Both the position numbers and the translations under genes were made by a program. DNA of 43,004 bases from an uncultured Leucobacter sp. (GTDB lineage Bacteria > Actinomycetota > Actinomycetes > Actinomycetales > Microbacteriaceae), in NCBI GenBank assembly GCA_937967375.1, contig CALCJF010000048.1:1-43004 (forward strand), written 5' to 3'. The notes beneath the pieces were generated by a model. The model did no database searches. It saw only the letters and a list, made by a program, of their open reading frames with translations, and had not been told where the DNA came from. Of the stretch, positions 31,392 to 39,434 are shown one piece after another (the stretch's first letter is position 1; each line of letters begins with the position of its first letter).

Positions 31392-33064
31392 TGCGAGCAG
31401 TGAGAAGCGAGAGTAAGAAGATGAAGAAGGGCAACGTGATCGTTTCGTGGATGACCTCCACGGATCACAAAGTGATCGGTTACATGTACCTGATCAGCTC
31501 GGTCGTGTGGTTCATGATCGGCGGCCTGATGGCCCTGATCATTCGCGCGCAGCTGTTCGCTCCCGGCCTCGAGGTGGTAGCGACCAAGGAGCAGTACAAC
31601 CAGCTGTTCACCATGCACGGCACAATCATGCTGCTGATGTTCGCGACGCCGCTGTTCGCTGGCTTTGCAAACGTGCTCATGCCGCTGCAGATCGGTGCTC
31701 CTGACGTGGCCTTCCCGCGTCTGAACGCGCTTGCGTTCTGGCTCTACACGTTCGGTTCGCTCATTGCGGTCGGGGGCTTCCTCACCCCGCAGGGCGCTGC
31801 CTCGTTCGGCTGGTTCGCCTATGCGCCGCTCTCTGACGTGACGTTCTCACCGGGCGTCGGCGGCAACCTCTGGGTGCTTGGCCTCGGCATTAGCGGCTTC
31901 GGCACGATCATGGGTGGCGTGAACTTCATCACCACCATCATCACGATGCGTGCGCCAGGCATGACCATGTGGCGTATGTCGGTGTTCACCTGGAACACGC
32001 TGATCACCTCGATCCTCGTCATCCTCGTCTTCCCTGTGCTTGCAGCAGCTTTCTTCGGCCTCGCCGCAGACCGCATCTTCGGCGCGCATATTTACAACGG
32101 CGAGGGAGGTGCCATCCTCTGGCAGCACCTCTTCTGGTTCTTCGGCCACCCCGAGGTCTACATCATCGCGCTGCCATTCTTCGGTATCGTCTCTGAGGTC
32201 TTCCCGGTGTTCAGCCGCAAGCCCATCTTCGGCTACAAGACCCTGATCTACGCGACCATCTCGATCGCAGCACTCTCGATGACGGTGTGGGCACACCACA
32301 TGTACGTCACCGGTTCGGTGCTGCTGCCATTCTTCGCCCTGATGACCATGCTCATCGCGGTTCCGACCGGTGTGAAGATCTTCAACTGGATCGGCACCAT
32401 GTGGCGAGGCTCGATCACATTCGAGACCCCGATGCTCTGGGCGCTCGGCTTCTTGGTTTCGTTCGTCTTCGGTGGTCTCACCGGCGTGATCCTGGCTTCG
32501 CCTGCGCTCGACTTCCACCTCTCTGACACCTACTTCGTCGTGGCTCACTTCCACTATGTGGTGTTCGGCACCGTGGTGTTCGCAATGTTCTCTGGCTTCT
32601 ATTTCTGGTGGCCAAAGTGGACCGGCAAGATGCTCAACGAGCGTCTCGGCAAGATTCACTTCTGGGTGCTGTTCATCGGCTTCCACACCACCTTCCTGGT
32701 GCAGCACTGGGCCGGCGTGATGGCTATGCCTCGTCGTTACTACACTTACCTGCCCGAAGACGGCATCACCTGGATGAACCAGATCTCGACGGTCGGCGCA
32801 ATGATCCTCGGCGCCTCGATGATTCCGTTCCTGCTGAACGTCTACCTCACCGCGCGCAACGCGCCGAAGGTTACTGTCAACGACCCGTGGGGCTTTGGCC
32901 GCTCGCTCGAGTGGGCAACCTCTTGCCCGCCGCCGCGTCACAACTTCGTGTCGATCCCGCGCATTCGCTCGGAGTCACCGGCGTTCGACCTCAACCATCC
33001 TGAGGTCAGTGGCGTGAAGCAGCCCGGTCAAGAGAACGAGCCTGCGCTCGCCTCTGCGAAGTAA
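31391..33064 (+). CDS. ctaD: Cytochrome c oxidase subunit I
   Basis: This encodes 557 residues from the GTG at 31391; an in-frame ATG at 31421 (MKKGNVIVSWMTSTDHK) is a credible alternative, and the choice is uncertain. It is the catalytic subunit of the aa3-type oxidase with 12 helices. Heme a and a3-CuB ligands are recognisable: the first His in FTMHGTIMLLMF, WQHLFWFFGHPEVYI (CuB His and the His-Tyr pair), AHHMYVTG (CuB His pair) and SDTYFVVAHFHYVVFG (heme His pair). The C-terminal tail is soluble (SCPPPRHNFVSIPRIRSESP), usual for actinobacteria. It is co-transcribed with ctaC and ctaF and works with CtaE, encoded in the qcr operon. Confidence 0.96.
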   Translation: MRAVRSESKKMKKGNVIVSWMTSTDHKVIGYMYLISSVVWFMIGGLMALIIRAQLFAPGLEVVATKEQYNQLFTMHGTIMLLMFATPLFAGFANVLMPLQIGAPDVAFPRLNALAFWLYTFGSLIAVGGFLTPQGAASFGWFAYAPLSDVTFSPGVGGNLWVLGLGISGFGTIMGGVNFITTIITMRAPGMTMWRMSVFTWNTLITSILVILVFPVLAAAFFGLAADRIFGAHIYNGEGGAILWQHLFWFFGHPEVYIIALPFFGIVSEVFPVFSRKPIFGYKTLIYATISIAALSMTVWAHHMYVTGSVLLPFFALMTMLIAVPTGVKIFNWIGTMWRGSITFETPMLWALGFLVSFVFGGLTGVILASPALDFHLSDTYFVVAHFHYVVFGTVVFAMFSGFYFWWPKWTGKMLNERLGKIHFWVLFIGFHTTFLVQHWAGVMAMPRRYYTYLPEDGITWMNQISTVGAMILGASMIPFLLNVYLTARNAPKVTVNDPWGFGRSLEWATSCPPPRHNFVSIPRIRSESPAFDLNHPEVSGVKQPGQENEPALASAK

Positions 33065-33085
33065 CGCTGAAAGGCAAGAAGCACC

Positions 33086-33508
33086 ATGAAATCAAACGTT
33101 GTGATCTTCGGGATCCTCACGGCATATTTTGTGATCGTCGGCGGCGCATACATCGCGTGGAACCTGATCACCCACGGTTACCTTGAATGGGTCGGCGCAG
33201 TTGCGATTCTGCTCTCTGGCGGCCTCACCGCGTTCATCGCGGTGTACCTGTGGCTCGTTCAGAAGAAGCAGGGTGGCGTGCTCGTCGAGGACATCGACGA
33301 CTCCGACATCGATGATGGTGACCCGGAGCTCGGCGAGTTCAGCCCCTGGAGCTGGTGGCCGATCGTGCTCGCGTTCGCGCTGGCGCTGTTCGTCCTGGGA
33401 CTCTGCATCGGCTTTAACTTCTGGCTGACGTTCCTCTCGGCACCGATCGTTCTCGTTGCTGTTGTCGGCTGGGTCTACGAGTACTACCGCGGGCACTTCG
33501 CGCGCTAA
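33086..33508 (+). CDS. ctaF: Cytochrome c oxidase subunit IV (actinobacterial CtaF)
   Basis: This encodes 140 residues. It has four hydrophobic segments in two pairs: VVIFGILTAYFVIVGGAYIA with VGAVAILLSGGLTAFIAVYL, and VLAFALALFVLGLCIGFNFW with TFLSAPIVLVAVVGWVYEYY. The acidic loop EDIDDSDIDDGDPELGEFSP with WSWWP is the family signature. CtaF is an accessory oxidase subunit restricted to actinobacteria. AAAGG precedes the ATG. It follows ctaD by 21 bases as the third gene of the operon. Its C-terminus YEYYRGHFAR is also typical. Confidence 0.93.
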   Translation: MKSNVVIFGILTAYFVIVGGAYIAWNLITHGYLEWVGAVAILLSGGLTAFIAVYLWLVQKKQGGVLVEDIDDSDIDDGDPELGEFSPWSWWPIVLAFALALFVLGLCIGFNFWLTFLSAPIVLVAVVGWVYEYYRGHFAR

Positions 33509-33523
33509 ACGAGAGAACCACTC

Positions 33524-33967
33524 GTGACTATCACTATCAGGCGAGGGCGAACAGAAGACGCTTCGGCGCTGTTCGCCCTCGCCCGTCAGTACCAGACCGG
33601 CCGCGAAGCTATTGGGAGCGACGAGTTCATGATCGCTCTCGATAACGTGCTCAGGCACCGCGATCAAGAGACAAACGTGCTCTTCGTTGCAGAGCAAGAC
33701 GAGTCGGTCGTTGGCTACTCTCTGCTCACCGTGTCGCGTCTGTTGCACGCGCCTGGTCTTACCGCACATCTGCAAGAGATCGTGGTCGACGCGGATGCGC
33801 GCGGCGAGGGTGTTGGCGATCGCCTGATGCAGGCGAATGAGCACTACTGCATGGGCAGGGGAGTGCGACAGCTCTCTGCCTCTACCGCACGCATTGGCTC
33901 GTTCTACAATCACCGCGGGTTTGAGCCGGTCGGCGAGCACTACCGCAAGGTGCTTGACCTCGGATAA
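33524..33967 (+). CDS. GNAT-family N-acetyltransferase
   Basis: This encodes 147 residues from a GTG 15 bases after ctaF. It transfers an acetyl group from acetyl-CoA to an amine; the substrate is unknown. The fold elements are visible: ITIRRGRTEDASALFALARQ at the start, NVLFVAEQDESVVGYSLLTV as the central strands, and the acetyl-CoA pyrophosphate loop VVDADARGEGVGDRLM (R/Q-x-x-G-x-G/A variant). A final strand pair, STARIGSFYNHRGFEPVGEH, completes the fold. It may be transcribed through from the ctaCDF operon and is followed 22 bases later by a TetR gene. Confidence 0.87.
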   Translation: MTITIRRGRTEDASALFALARQYQTGREAIGSDEFMIALDNVLRHRDQETNVLFVAEQDESVVGYSLLTVSRLLHAPGLTAHLQEIVVDADARGEGVGDRLMQANEHYCMGRGVRQLSASTARIGSFYNHRGFEPVGEHYRKVLDLG

Positions 33968-33989
33968 TCACGAACTCGTGAGAAACGAT

Positions 33990-34517
33990 ATGTCAGCGCA
34001 CGGCAGTGATGCCGTGCGCTTTGACGTATCCTCGGCCACCACGAGCAGGTCGACCGAGCAAGGCTCGCCTCGACGTCCTCGACGGCGGCCCGGAGAGAAC
34101 CGTGAGCGCCTCTTGACGGCCGGTATTTCGGTCTTTGGTGCCCACGGCTATCACGGGGCACAAACTGCCGCGATCGCGGCTCTCGCTGAGGTTCCGCAAC
34201 CGCACGTGTATGCGAACTTCACCACCAAGCAGGAGCTCTTTCTCGCATGCGCCGAGCGCGTGTGTGAGCGTCTCGAGTCAGCTGTGCTCACACCAAGGCA
34301 TTCTGATAGCGACGATGCTGTCAACGGCGACGATGCTGTGCACGGCGCCTTTCTGCTGCAGTGCGTTGCCGCTTCTGCTGAGGCAAAGCTGCAGCCGGCG
34401 CTGGCCACGCTCGTACAGCGTTTGCGATCGCAACTGGGGGAGCAACGCTTGCTTGATCTCCTTGCTATCTCTGCACGCGATATCTTGCACAAGAACCTGC
34501 CTCCGACTGAGCGCTAA
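33990..34517 (+). CDS. TetR-family transcriptional regulator
   Basis: This encodes 175 residues from the ATG at 33990; a GTG at 33978 is an alternative. About 35 residues of disordered N-terminus precede the helix-turn-helix (RERLLTAGISVFGAHGYHGA, QTAAIAALAEVPQPHVYANF), ending in FTTKQELFLACAERV, the TetR signature. The ligand-binding part is short, with an in-frame internal repeat (GDDAVNGDDAVHG), and the C-terminus SARDILHKNLPPTER may be truncated relative to typical members of about 190-200 residues. The last 36 bases reappear 395 bases downstream. Its target could be the adjacent GNAT gene, but no operator is obvious. Confidence 0.85.
   Translation: MSAHGSDAVRFDVSSATTSRSTEQGSPRRPRRRPGENRERLLTAGISVFGAHGYHGAQTAAIAALAEVPQPHVYANFTTKQELFLACAERVCERLESAVLTPRHSDSDDAVNGDDAVHGAFLLQCVAASAEAKLQPALATLVQRLRSQLGEQRLLDLLAISARDILHKNLPPTER
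34482..34517 (+). repeat. tetR 3' tail, copy 1 (within gene)
   Basis: The final 36 bases of the tetR gene, encoding ILHKNLPPTER plus the stop codon. They match 34877-34912 at 31 of 36 positions. Confidence 0.85.
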
Positions 34518-34523
34518 CCTCTC

Positions 34524-34560
34524 GCGAGCGAGCGAGCGAGCGTCGCGCGTCGCGCGTCGC
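34524..34560. repeat. Simple repeats GCGA and TCGCGCG
   Basis: Tandem GCGA units (34524-34542) are followed by TCGCGCG units (34543-34560), immediately after tetR. They could pair with each other to form a hairpin, but no T-run follows. Confidence 0.6.
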
Positions 34561-34818
34561 GGAAACGCCGGCGCGCGCCACAAGGCCTGCGGGCTTGGCG
34601 AGATGACCCTCGAGAAAGGGACATTGACTGCTTTCGCACCCGCAAACAACGAATTCCCCATTTTCAGCACCTAACCAGAGTGGAGGAGGGGTATCCAAGC
34701 TCTTCCTGAAGTCTGGTCGGTTGGCGTGACAGCTCGCGCTGAGCCCGCTGCCCACGACCCCAGAGCGCAAGAGATCAGCTGGAGGCGTGTCGCGGCCCAT
34801 TGAGGCGGGGTGTCCTGG
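34561..34818. other. Intergenic stretch without a supported gene
   Basis: I find no gene here. A short plus-strand frame at 34603-34674 (MTLEKGTLTAFAPANNEFPI...) lacks a ribosome-binding site and is too short to support. Composition varies from GC-rich at the left to more mixed at 34610-34680, suggesting patched origin. Confidence 0.4.
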
Positions 34819-34870
34819 CGTGTTGGCAGATGTGCCATTTGCGCGGGATTTCGGCACATCTGCCAACACG
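34819..34870. repeat. 18-bp perfect inverted repeat with 16-base loop
   Basis: CGTGTTGGCAGATGTGCC at 34819-34836 is exactly complementary to 34853-34870. The 9-mer GCGCGGGAT occurs in the loop (34841) and again right after the stem (34870), leading into the relic tetR tail. There is no T-run, so it is not a normal terminator; it resembles a REP or transposon-derived palindrome. Confidence 0.85.
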
Positions 34871-34876
34871 CGCGGG

Positions 34877-34912
34877 ATCTTGCACGAGAACCGGCTTCCG
34901 ACTGAGCAATAA
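34877..34912 (+). pseudogene. Relic 3' tail of a TetR gene (copy 2)
   Basis: This segment, translated in the same frame, gives ILHENRLPTEQ and a TAA, against ILHKNLPPTER in the intact gene. It is colinear without gaps (31 of 36 bases). Only the tail is present; it is preceded by the 18-bp palindrome rather than by tetR coding sequence. Confidence 0.8.
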
Positions 34913-34990
34913 GCGGTCCCTAATGAGCTAGCTACATTCGACAAGGCAGGTTTTTGACGGATACGTGCTGACAGTCAAGAAACAGGAGAA

Positions 34991-35036
34991 ACAGCAGAGG
35001 CCCCGACCGGAAGAGTCCGGTCGGGGCCTCTGCTGT
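34991..35036 (-). terminator. Terminator of the ctaE-qcrCAB operon
   Basis: A perfect 20-base-pair stem (ACAGCAGAGGCCCCGACCGG with its complement) and loop AAGAGT lie 18 bases after the qcrB stop. On the minus strand it is followed by TTTCTCCTGTTTCTTG, a broken U-tract. Confidence 0.88.
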
Positions 35037-35053
35037 GCAGTCACACTTGGGGC

Positions 35054-36667
35054 CTAGTGACCCTCGTGCTCAGCCTGGTTGAGCTCGCCCTGCGTCGGCG
35101 GAACGACGCGGTCCTCGAAGAACCAGCGGCTGAAGCCGGCACGCAGGCGACGCGAGAACGGAATACGTCCGTCGTCGTTCGGGCGCAGCATGAGCGGCTC
35201 GTAGCTGTGGTAGCTGACCAGCTGCCAACGCTCGTACTCGGTCACGGGCTTGTGCACCTCGATGTATTCGCCACCTGGTAGGCGCACGATGCGACCCGAC
35301 TCGTAACCGTGCAGAGCGATCGAGCGATCCTTCTTCTGCAGAGCGAGGCAGATGCGTTTAGTGACCGCGTATGCGACGATCGGGCCGAGGATCAGCAGGA
35401 GCTGCAGCGCGTGGATCACGCCTTCCATCGAGAGCTGGAAGTGGGTTGCCATCAAGTCGGAGCTTGCACCAGCCCACATGACCGCGTAGAACGTCACGCC
35501 TGCCGCGCCGATTGCGGTGCGGGTGGGGGCGTTGCGCGGACGATCCAGGATGTGGTGCTCGCGCTGATCGCCGGTCACCCAAGCCTCGATGAAGGGGTAG
35601 ATGGCGACGATCACCAGGAAGATACCGATTACAGCAAGCGGGATCAGCATGTTCCACGACCAGGTGTAACCGAACCACTCGGTCTCGAGCCCCGGCGGGA
35701 TCAGACGGAGCATGCCGTCTGCGAAGCCGATGTACCAGTCAGGCTGGGTACCAGCCGACACGGGTGACGGATCGTAGGGGCCGTAGTTCCAGATCGGGTT
35801 GATGGCAACGAACGTCGCGATCAGCATGATGACGCCGAAGACGATGAAGAAGAAGCCGCCAGCCTTTGCCGCGTACACGGGGAGCACGGGGAACCCGACG
35901 ACGTTCTGCTGGGTCTTGCCCGGGCCAGGGTACTGCGTGTGCTTGTGGATCACGACGAACGCGAGGTGGAGCGCAACGAAGAGGATCACGAGCGCGGGCA
36001 GCAACATGATGTGGAGCATGTACAGGCGGCCGACGATGTCGGTACCGGGGAACTCGCCGCCGAAGAAGAAGAACGACAGATATGTTCCGATGACCGGAAT
36101 GGCCTTGATGATGCCGTCAATGATGCGCAGGCCGTTACCGGAGAGCACGTCGTCGGGGAGCGAGTAGCCGGTGAAGCCCTCGGCCATTGCCAGAACGAAG
36201 AGCACGAAGCCAATCAGCCAGTTCAGCTCACGCGGCTTGCGGAACGCACCGGTGAAGAAGATGCGTAGCATGTGCAGGCCGATTGAGGCTACGAACAGCA
36301 GTGCTGCCCAGTGATGCACCTGACGCATCAGCAGGCCGCCACGAACGCCGAACGAGATATCAAGCGTCGAGGCCATGGCCGCCGACATCTCGATGCCCTT
36401 CATCGGCGTGTATGCGCCGGTGTAGTGCGTCTCGACCATCGAGGCCTGGAAGAACAGGGTCAGGAACGTGCCCGAGAGGAGGATGACGACGAAGCTGTAG
36501 AGTGCGACCTCGCCGAGCAGGAACGACCAGTGGTCGGGAAATACTTTGCGGCCGAACTCCTTGACGGCGACACCGATCTTGGTGCGGTCATCAATGTAGC
36601 TCGCAGCCTTTGCGGTGAACGTCGAACCGCTCTGACTCTGGGTAGAAGGGGTAGTCACAGTGCTCAC
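35054..36667 (-). CDS. qcrB: Cytochrome bc1 complex cytochrome b subunit QcrB
   Basis: This encodes 537 residues from a GTG overlapping the qcrA stop. QcrB oxidises menaquinol and carries two b hemes. Heme-binding His pairs are visible in MRQVHHWAALLFVASIGLHM and in FVALHLAFVVIHKHTQYPGP. The quinol-site PEWY-type motif appears as TQPDWYIGFADGML, characteristic of actinobacteria. About eight helices are followed by a long C-terminal hydrophilic tail of about 120 residues (EYIEVHKPVTEYERWQLVSY, then FSRRLRAGFSRWFFEDRVVP). It is the target of the Q203-type inhibitors in mycobacteria. It is last in the operon, before a strong terminator. Confidence 0.96.
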   Translation of the reverse strand: MSTVTTPSTQSQSGSTFTAKAASYIDDRTKIGVAVKEFGRKVFPDHWSFLLGEVALYSFVVILLSGTFLTLFFQASMVETHYTGAYTPMKGIEMSAAMASTLDISFGVRGGLLMRQVHHWAALLFVASIGLHMLRIFFTGAFRKPRELNWLIGFVLFVLAMAEGFTGYSLPDDVLSGNGLRIIDGIIKAIPVIGTYLSFFFFGGEFPGTDIVGRLYMLHIMLLPALVILFVALHLAFVVIHKHTQYPGPGKTQQNVVGFPVLPVYAAKAGGFFFIVFGVIMLIATFVAINPIWNYGPYDPSPVSAGTQPDWYIGFADGMLRLIPPGLETEWFGYTWSWNMLIPLAVIGIFLVIVAIYPFIEAWVTGDQREHHILDRPRNAPTRTAIGAAGVTFYAVMWAGASSDLMATHFQLSMEGVIHALQLLLILGPIVAYAVTKRICLALQKKDRSIALHGYESGRIVRLPGGEYIEVHKPVTEYERWQLVSYHSYEPLMLRPNDDGRIPFSRRLRAGFSRWFFEDRVVPPTQGELNQAEHEGH

Positions 36668-37752
36668 TTGAGGCGCTCCCAGAAGCTCGGGCCGACAGGT
36701 TCTTCAAAGTCGCTCTTTGCGATGAGGTATCCCTCACTGTCGACGGTGATCGGCAGCTGGGGGAGCGGGCGCTTGGCGGGGCCAAAGACGACCTTTGCCT
36801 GGTCGCTCACATCGAACTGCGACTGATGGCAGGGGCAGAGCAGGTGGTGGGTGTGCTGCTCGTTCAGCGCCACGGGGCAGCCGACGTGCGTGCAGACCTT
36901 CGAGTATGCAACGATGCCGTTGTATGACCAGTCCTTGCGCTCTTCGGGCTCTTTCAGATCTGCCTGGTCAAGACGCATGAGCAGAACGATGGCCTTGGCC
37001 TTCTCGTCAAGCACGTGAGTTGCATCGCCGAGATTCTCGGGCACGACGTGGAACACCGACCCGATGGTCACGTCGGCCGCGCGAATCGCGGCACCGACCT
37101 CGGCACCGCCGAGGTCGCGGGAAAGGCGGGTGCCCTTTTCCCACATGGTGTGCTTCAGGAGCGTTACGGGATCCTGATCCTGCGGAGCAAGGCCGCGCAG
37201 CAGGGTGATGCCCGGGATCGGGAACGCGACGAGCGCGCCGATCAGGCTGTTGCGCACCAGCGTGCGGCGCGAGAAACCGGACTCCTTATCTGCAACCTCG
37301 AATACCTCGGCTGCAGCCTCGCGAACAGGCTCATCGCTCGGAACCGGATGACGCTCATCGATCGACTCGTGGTCGGCCATAAGGGCCTTGCCCCAGTGCA
37401 CTGCGCCGATACCGATAGCGAGCAGTGCAAGAGTCATGCCGATACCGACGAACATGGTGTGCAGACGGATCTGCCACAGATCACCGGTCTCAATCGGGAA
37501 GAACATGTACGCGAGAACCGCGCCCAGGCTTCCTGCGATCGAGAGGTAGAAGAGCGTATAGACGGTGCGCTCGGCGCGCTTGTCAAGCTTGGGGTCGAGA
37601 TCGGTGACCCGCTTACGGTGCGGGGGAAGACCGGGGTTCTGAACGACATCGTGCGCGATGATAGCGGTACCTACCGCTGCGCCTGCGTTGCCGTGGCTCT
37701 GAGCGGGGACAACGGCGGTTTCGCCACCGCTGTTCTTCGCTTCCTCTGCCAT
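36664..37752 (-). CDS. qcrA: Cytochrome bc1 complex Rieske iron-sulfur subunit QcrA
   Basis: This encodes 362 residues from an ATG with AAGGAG upstream. The actinobacterial form has three N-terminal membrane helices (two near LFYLSIAGSLGAVLAYMFFP and FVGIGMTLALLAIGIGAVHW, a third at LIGALVAFPIPGITLLRG) before the Rieske domain. The 2Fe-2S ligands are in CTHVGCPV and CPCHQSQFD, with the two His and two Cys of the cluster plus two disulfide-forming Cys. An unusually long cytoplasmic N-terminus of about 65 residues (AVVPAQSHGNAGAAVGTAII) precedes the first helix. QcrA shuttles electrons from menaquinol in QcrB to QcrC. It overlaps qcrB (GTGA). Confidence 0.95.
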   Translation of the reverse strand: MAEEAKNSGGETAVVPAQSHGNAGAAVGTAIIAHDVVQNPGLPPHRKRVTDLDPKLDKRAERTVYTLFYLSIAGSLGAVLAYMFFPIETGDLWQIRLHTMFVGIGMTLALLAIGIGAVHWGKALMADHESIDERHPVPSDEPVREAAAEVFEVADKESGFSRRTLVRNSLIGALVAFPIPGITLLRGLAPQDQDPVTLLKHTMWEKGTRLSRDLGGAEVGAAIRAADVTIGSVFHVVPENLGDATHVLDEKAKAIVLLMRLDQADLKEPEERKDWSYNGIVAYSKVCTHVGCPVALNEQHTHHLLCPCHQSQFDVSDQAKVVFGPAKRPLPQLPITVDSEGYLIAKSDFEEPVGPSFWERLK

Positions 37753-37805
37753 GATGCTCCTTGTTTACTGACTGTTCTGAACGGTGCTGTGTAACGCGTT
37801 GTCGA

Positions 37806-38618
37806 CTAGTTCGACTTTGCGGTGACCCAGACCGTGAACGCGACGATGATGCCGAGGCCGATAATCCAGATGAAGAGACCCTCGGCCACGGGGCCGATCG
37901 AACCGAGTGTCAGGCCGCCGACCGCAGGCTTCTCTTCGATGTACTTCAGGTAGCTGATGATGTCCGACTTCTGCTCCGGCGTGATGTTCGCGTCGTTGAA
38001 GACGGGCATGTTCTGCGGGCCGGTAACCATGGCCTCGTAGATGTGCGTAGCGGGAACACCCGTGAGCTTGGGAGCCCACTTGCCCTGAGTCAGGGCGCCG
38101 CCGGCACCTGCAACGTTGTGGCACATCGCGCAGTTGATGCGGAAGAGCACGCCTCCGTTTGCCACGTCGGTGTCACCCGAGAGGTACTTTGCGTCGGGCA
38201 GATCGGGGCCGGGTGCGAGCGACGCAACGTATGCGGCGAGCTGCAGGGTCTGCTCCTCGTCGAACTGCTTCGGCTTCACAAAGCCCTGCGGGCCCTGGAA
38301 AGCGAGCGGCATGCGGCCGGTGCCGACCTGGAAGTTGACGGAAGCTGCACCAGCACCGATCAACGAGGGGCCATCGTTCGTGCCTTCTGCCGAGAGGCCG
38401 TGGCAGGTGGCGCAGTTTGCACCAAACAGCTTTTCGCCAGCGCTGATGTTGTTCTCGTCCTGGCTGAACTTCGCCCAATCAACTTCTGCTCCTGCAGAGG
38501 TCTGGTTGAAGCCTGCGTATGCACCACCGGTCACAAGCAGACCGATGGCAACGAGAGCCACGGTTGCGAGGGGGTGACGCCTGCCGGTCTTGCCGGGGTT
38601 CTTTTTAAAGAGGGCCAT
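37806..38618 (-). CDS. qcrC: Cytochrome bc1 complex di-heme cytochrome c subunit QcrC
   Basis: This encodes 270 residues. An N-terminal anchor (about residues 17-36, LATVALVAIGLLVTGGAYAG) is followed by two cytochrome c domains with CATCH (Cys69-His73) and CAMCH (Cys163-His167) heme c sites. Axial Met candidates are in GRMPLAFQG and GPQNMPVFND. A C-terminal helix follows at about 240-260. The tandem-heme form replaces soluble cytochrome c and delivers electrons directly to CtaC, which allows a stable bcc-aa3 supercomplex. CAGGAG lies about 12 bases before the ATG, and ctaE ends 20 bases upstream. Confidence 0.96.
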   Translation of the reverse strand: MALFKKNPGKTGRRHPLATVALVAIGLLVTGGAYAGFNQTSAGAEVDWAKFSQDENNISAGEKLFGANCATCHGLSAEGTNDGPSLIGAGAASVNFQVGTGRMPLAFQGPQGFVKPKQFDEEQTLQLAAYVASLAPGPDLPDAKYLSGDTDVANGGVLFRINCAMCHNVAGAGGALTQGKWAPKLTGVPATHIYEAMVTGPQNMPVFNDANITPEQKSDIISYLKYIEEKPAVGGLTLGSIGPVAEGLFIWIIGLGIIVAFTVWVTAKSN

Positions 38619-38638
38619 GTTTCTCGGTAACTCCTGAG

Positions 38639-39268
38639 CTATTTGACCATGTAGATGACGATGAACAGGGCGATCCAGACGATGTCGACGAAGTGCCAGT
38701 AGTACGACACGACAACCGCCGTCGTTTCTTCCTTCACCGTGAAGTTCTTGACCGCGTAGATACGGCCGATCACGAAAAGGAAGGCGAGCAGACCGAGCGA
38801 CACGTGAATGCCGTGGAAGCCCGTGGTGAGGTAGAACGCCGAACCGTAGGGGTCACCGTTGAAGAGGATGTTCTCTGAGGTGAATGTTGCGTACTCCCAA
38901 GCCTGGCCGGCGACGAAGATCGCGCCGAGGAAGAACGTGAGGTAGAACCACTCGACCGTTCCCCATTTGCCGACACCCTTGCCGGTTGCGTACGGCTGCA
39001 TGCGCTCTGCCGCGAACACGCCCGCCTGGCAGGTGAACGACGACGCAACCAGAATGATCGTGTTGATGAGCGCGAACGTGAAGTTGTGCTTTGCGGTCTG
39101 CTCAGCCCACAACTCGGGGTTCATCGCCCTGAGTGTGAAGTAGATGGCAAAAAGACCCGCGAAGAACATGAGCTCGCTACCGAGCCACACGATCGTGCCC
39201 ACGGCGACCGTATTCGGACGCTTGACCGCGGACACGGCTGATTGAGTATTCATGGTGGTTGTCGTCAC
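38639..39268 (-). CDS. ctaE: Cytochrome c oxidase subunit III
   Basis: This encodes 209 residues from the GTG at 39268 (VTTTTMNTQS), chosen because CATAAT lies 6 bases before it on the minus strand; an ATG at 39253 is an alternative. CtaE is a helix-rich subunit of the aa3 oxidase that stabilises subunit I. Family features are NTVAVGTIVWLGSELMFFAG, FTCQAGVFAAER, TVEWFYLTFFLGAIFVAGQA, TTGFHGIHVSLGLLAFL and SYYWHFVDIVWIALF at the C-terminus, with conserved His and Glu. It is first in the ctaE-qcrC-qcrA-qcrB operon, the usual actinobacterial order, and is divergent from trpD. Confidence 0.95.
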   Translation of the reverse strand: MTTTTMNTQSAVSAVKRPNTVAVGTIVWLGSELMFFAGLFAIYFTLRAMNPELWAEQTAKHNFTFALINTIILVASSFTCQAGVFAAERMQPYATGKGVGKWGTVEWFYLTFFLGAIFVAGQAWEYATFTSENILFNGDPYGSAFYLTTGFHGIHVSLGLLAFLFVIGRIYAVKNFTVKEETTAVVVSYYWHFVDIVWIALFIVIYMVK

Positions 39269-39274
39269 CCCTCC

Positions 39275-39280
39275 ATTATG
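39275..39280 (-). promoter_or_regulatory. -10 hexamer, leaderless promoter of the ctaE-qcr operon
   Basis: On the minus strand CATAAT is followed by GGAGGG and then GTG. The purine run would be too close to the GTG for a ribosome-binding site, so a leaderless start is more likely; alternatively it serves a more distant ATG at 39253, at unusually long spacing. Confidence 0.4.
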
Positions 39281-39434
39281 GCTGAAAGTTTGATGTGCAT
39301 CTTCCACATTCACACGGCGCGCCGAACTCTCCGCACCTCGTTTGTGCCAGCCTATCGCGTTCGGACATATTCCTTTTCATCAGATGAAGGCGTGGCTGAG
39401 GGTGGGCCGGGCATTATTCCGCGCGTGAGAGCAA

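Noticed and set aside
31847..32941. Minus-strand frame of 364 codons opposite ctaD
   Set aside because: Subunit I is certain on the plus strand, and the antisense product is a His/Glu/Arg-rich artefact.
34524..34560. GCGA/TCGCGCG tract as a tetR terminator
   Set aside because: The arms can pair, but there is no T-run and the units are tandem, so simple repeat expansion is the better description.
34603..34674. Short plus-strand peptide frame in the spacer after tetR
   Set aside because: It has only 23 codons, no ribosome-binding site and no recognised family, so it is not supported as a gene.
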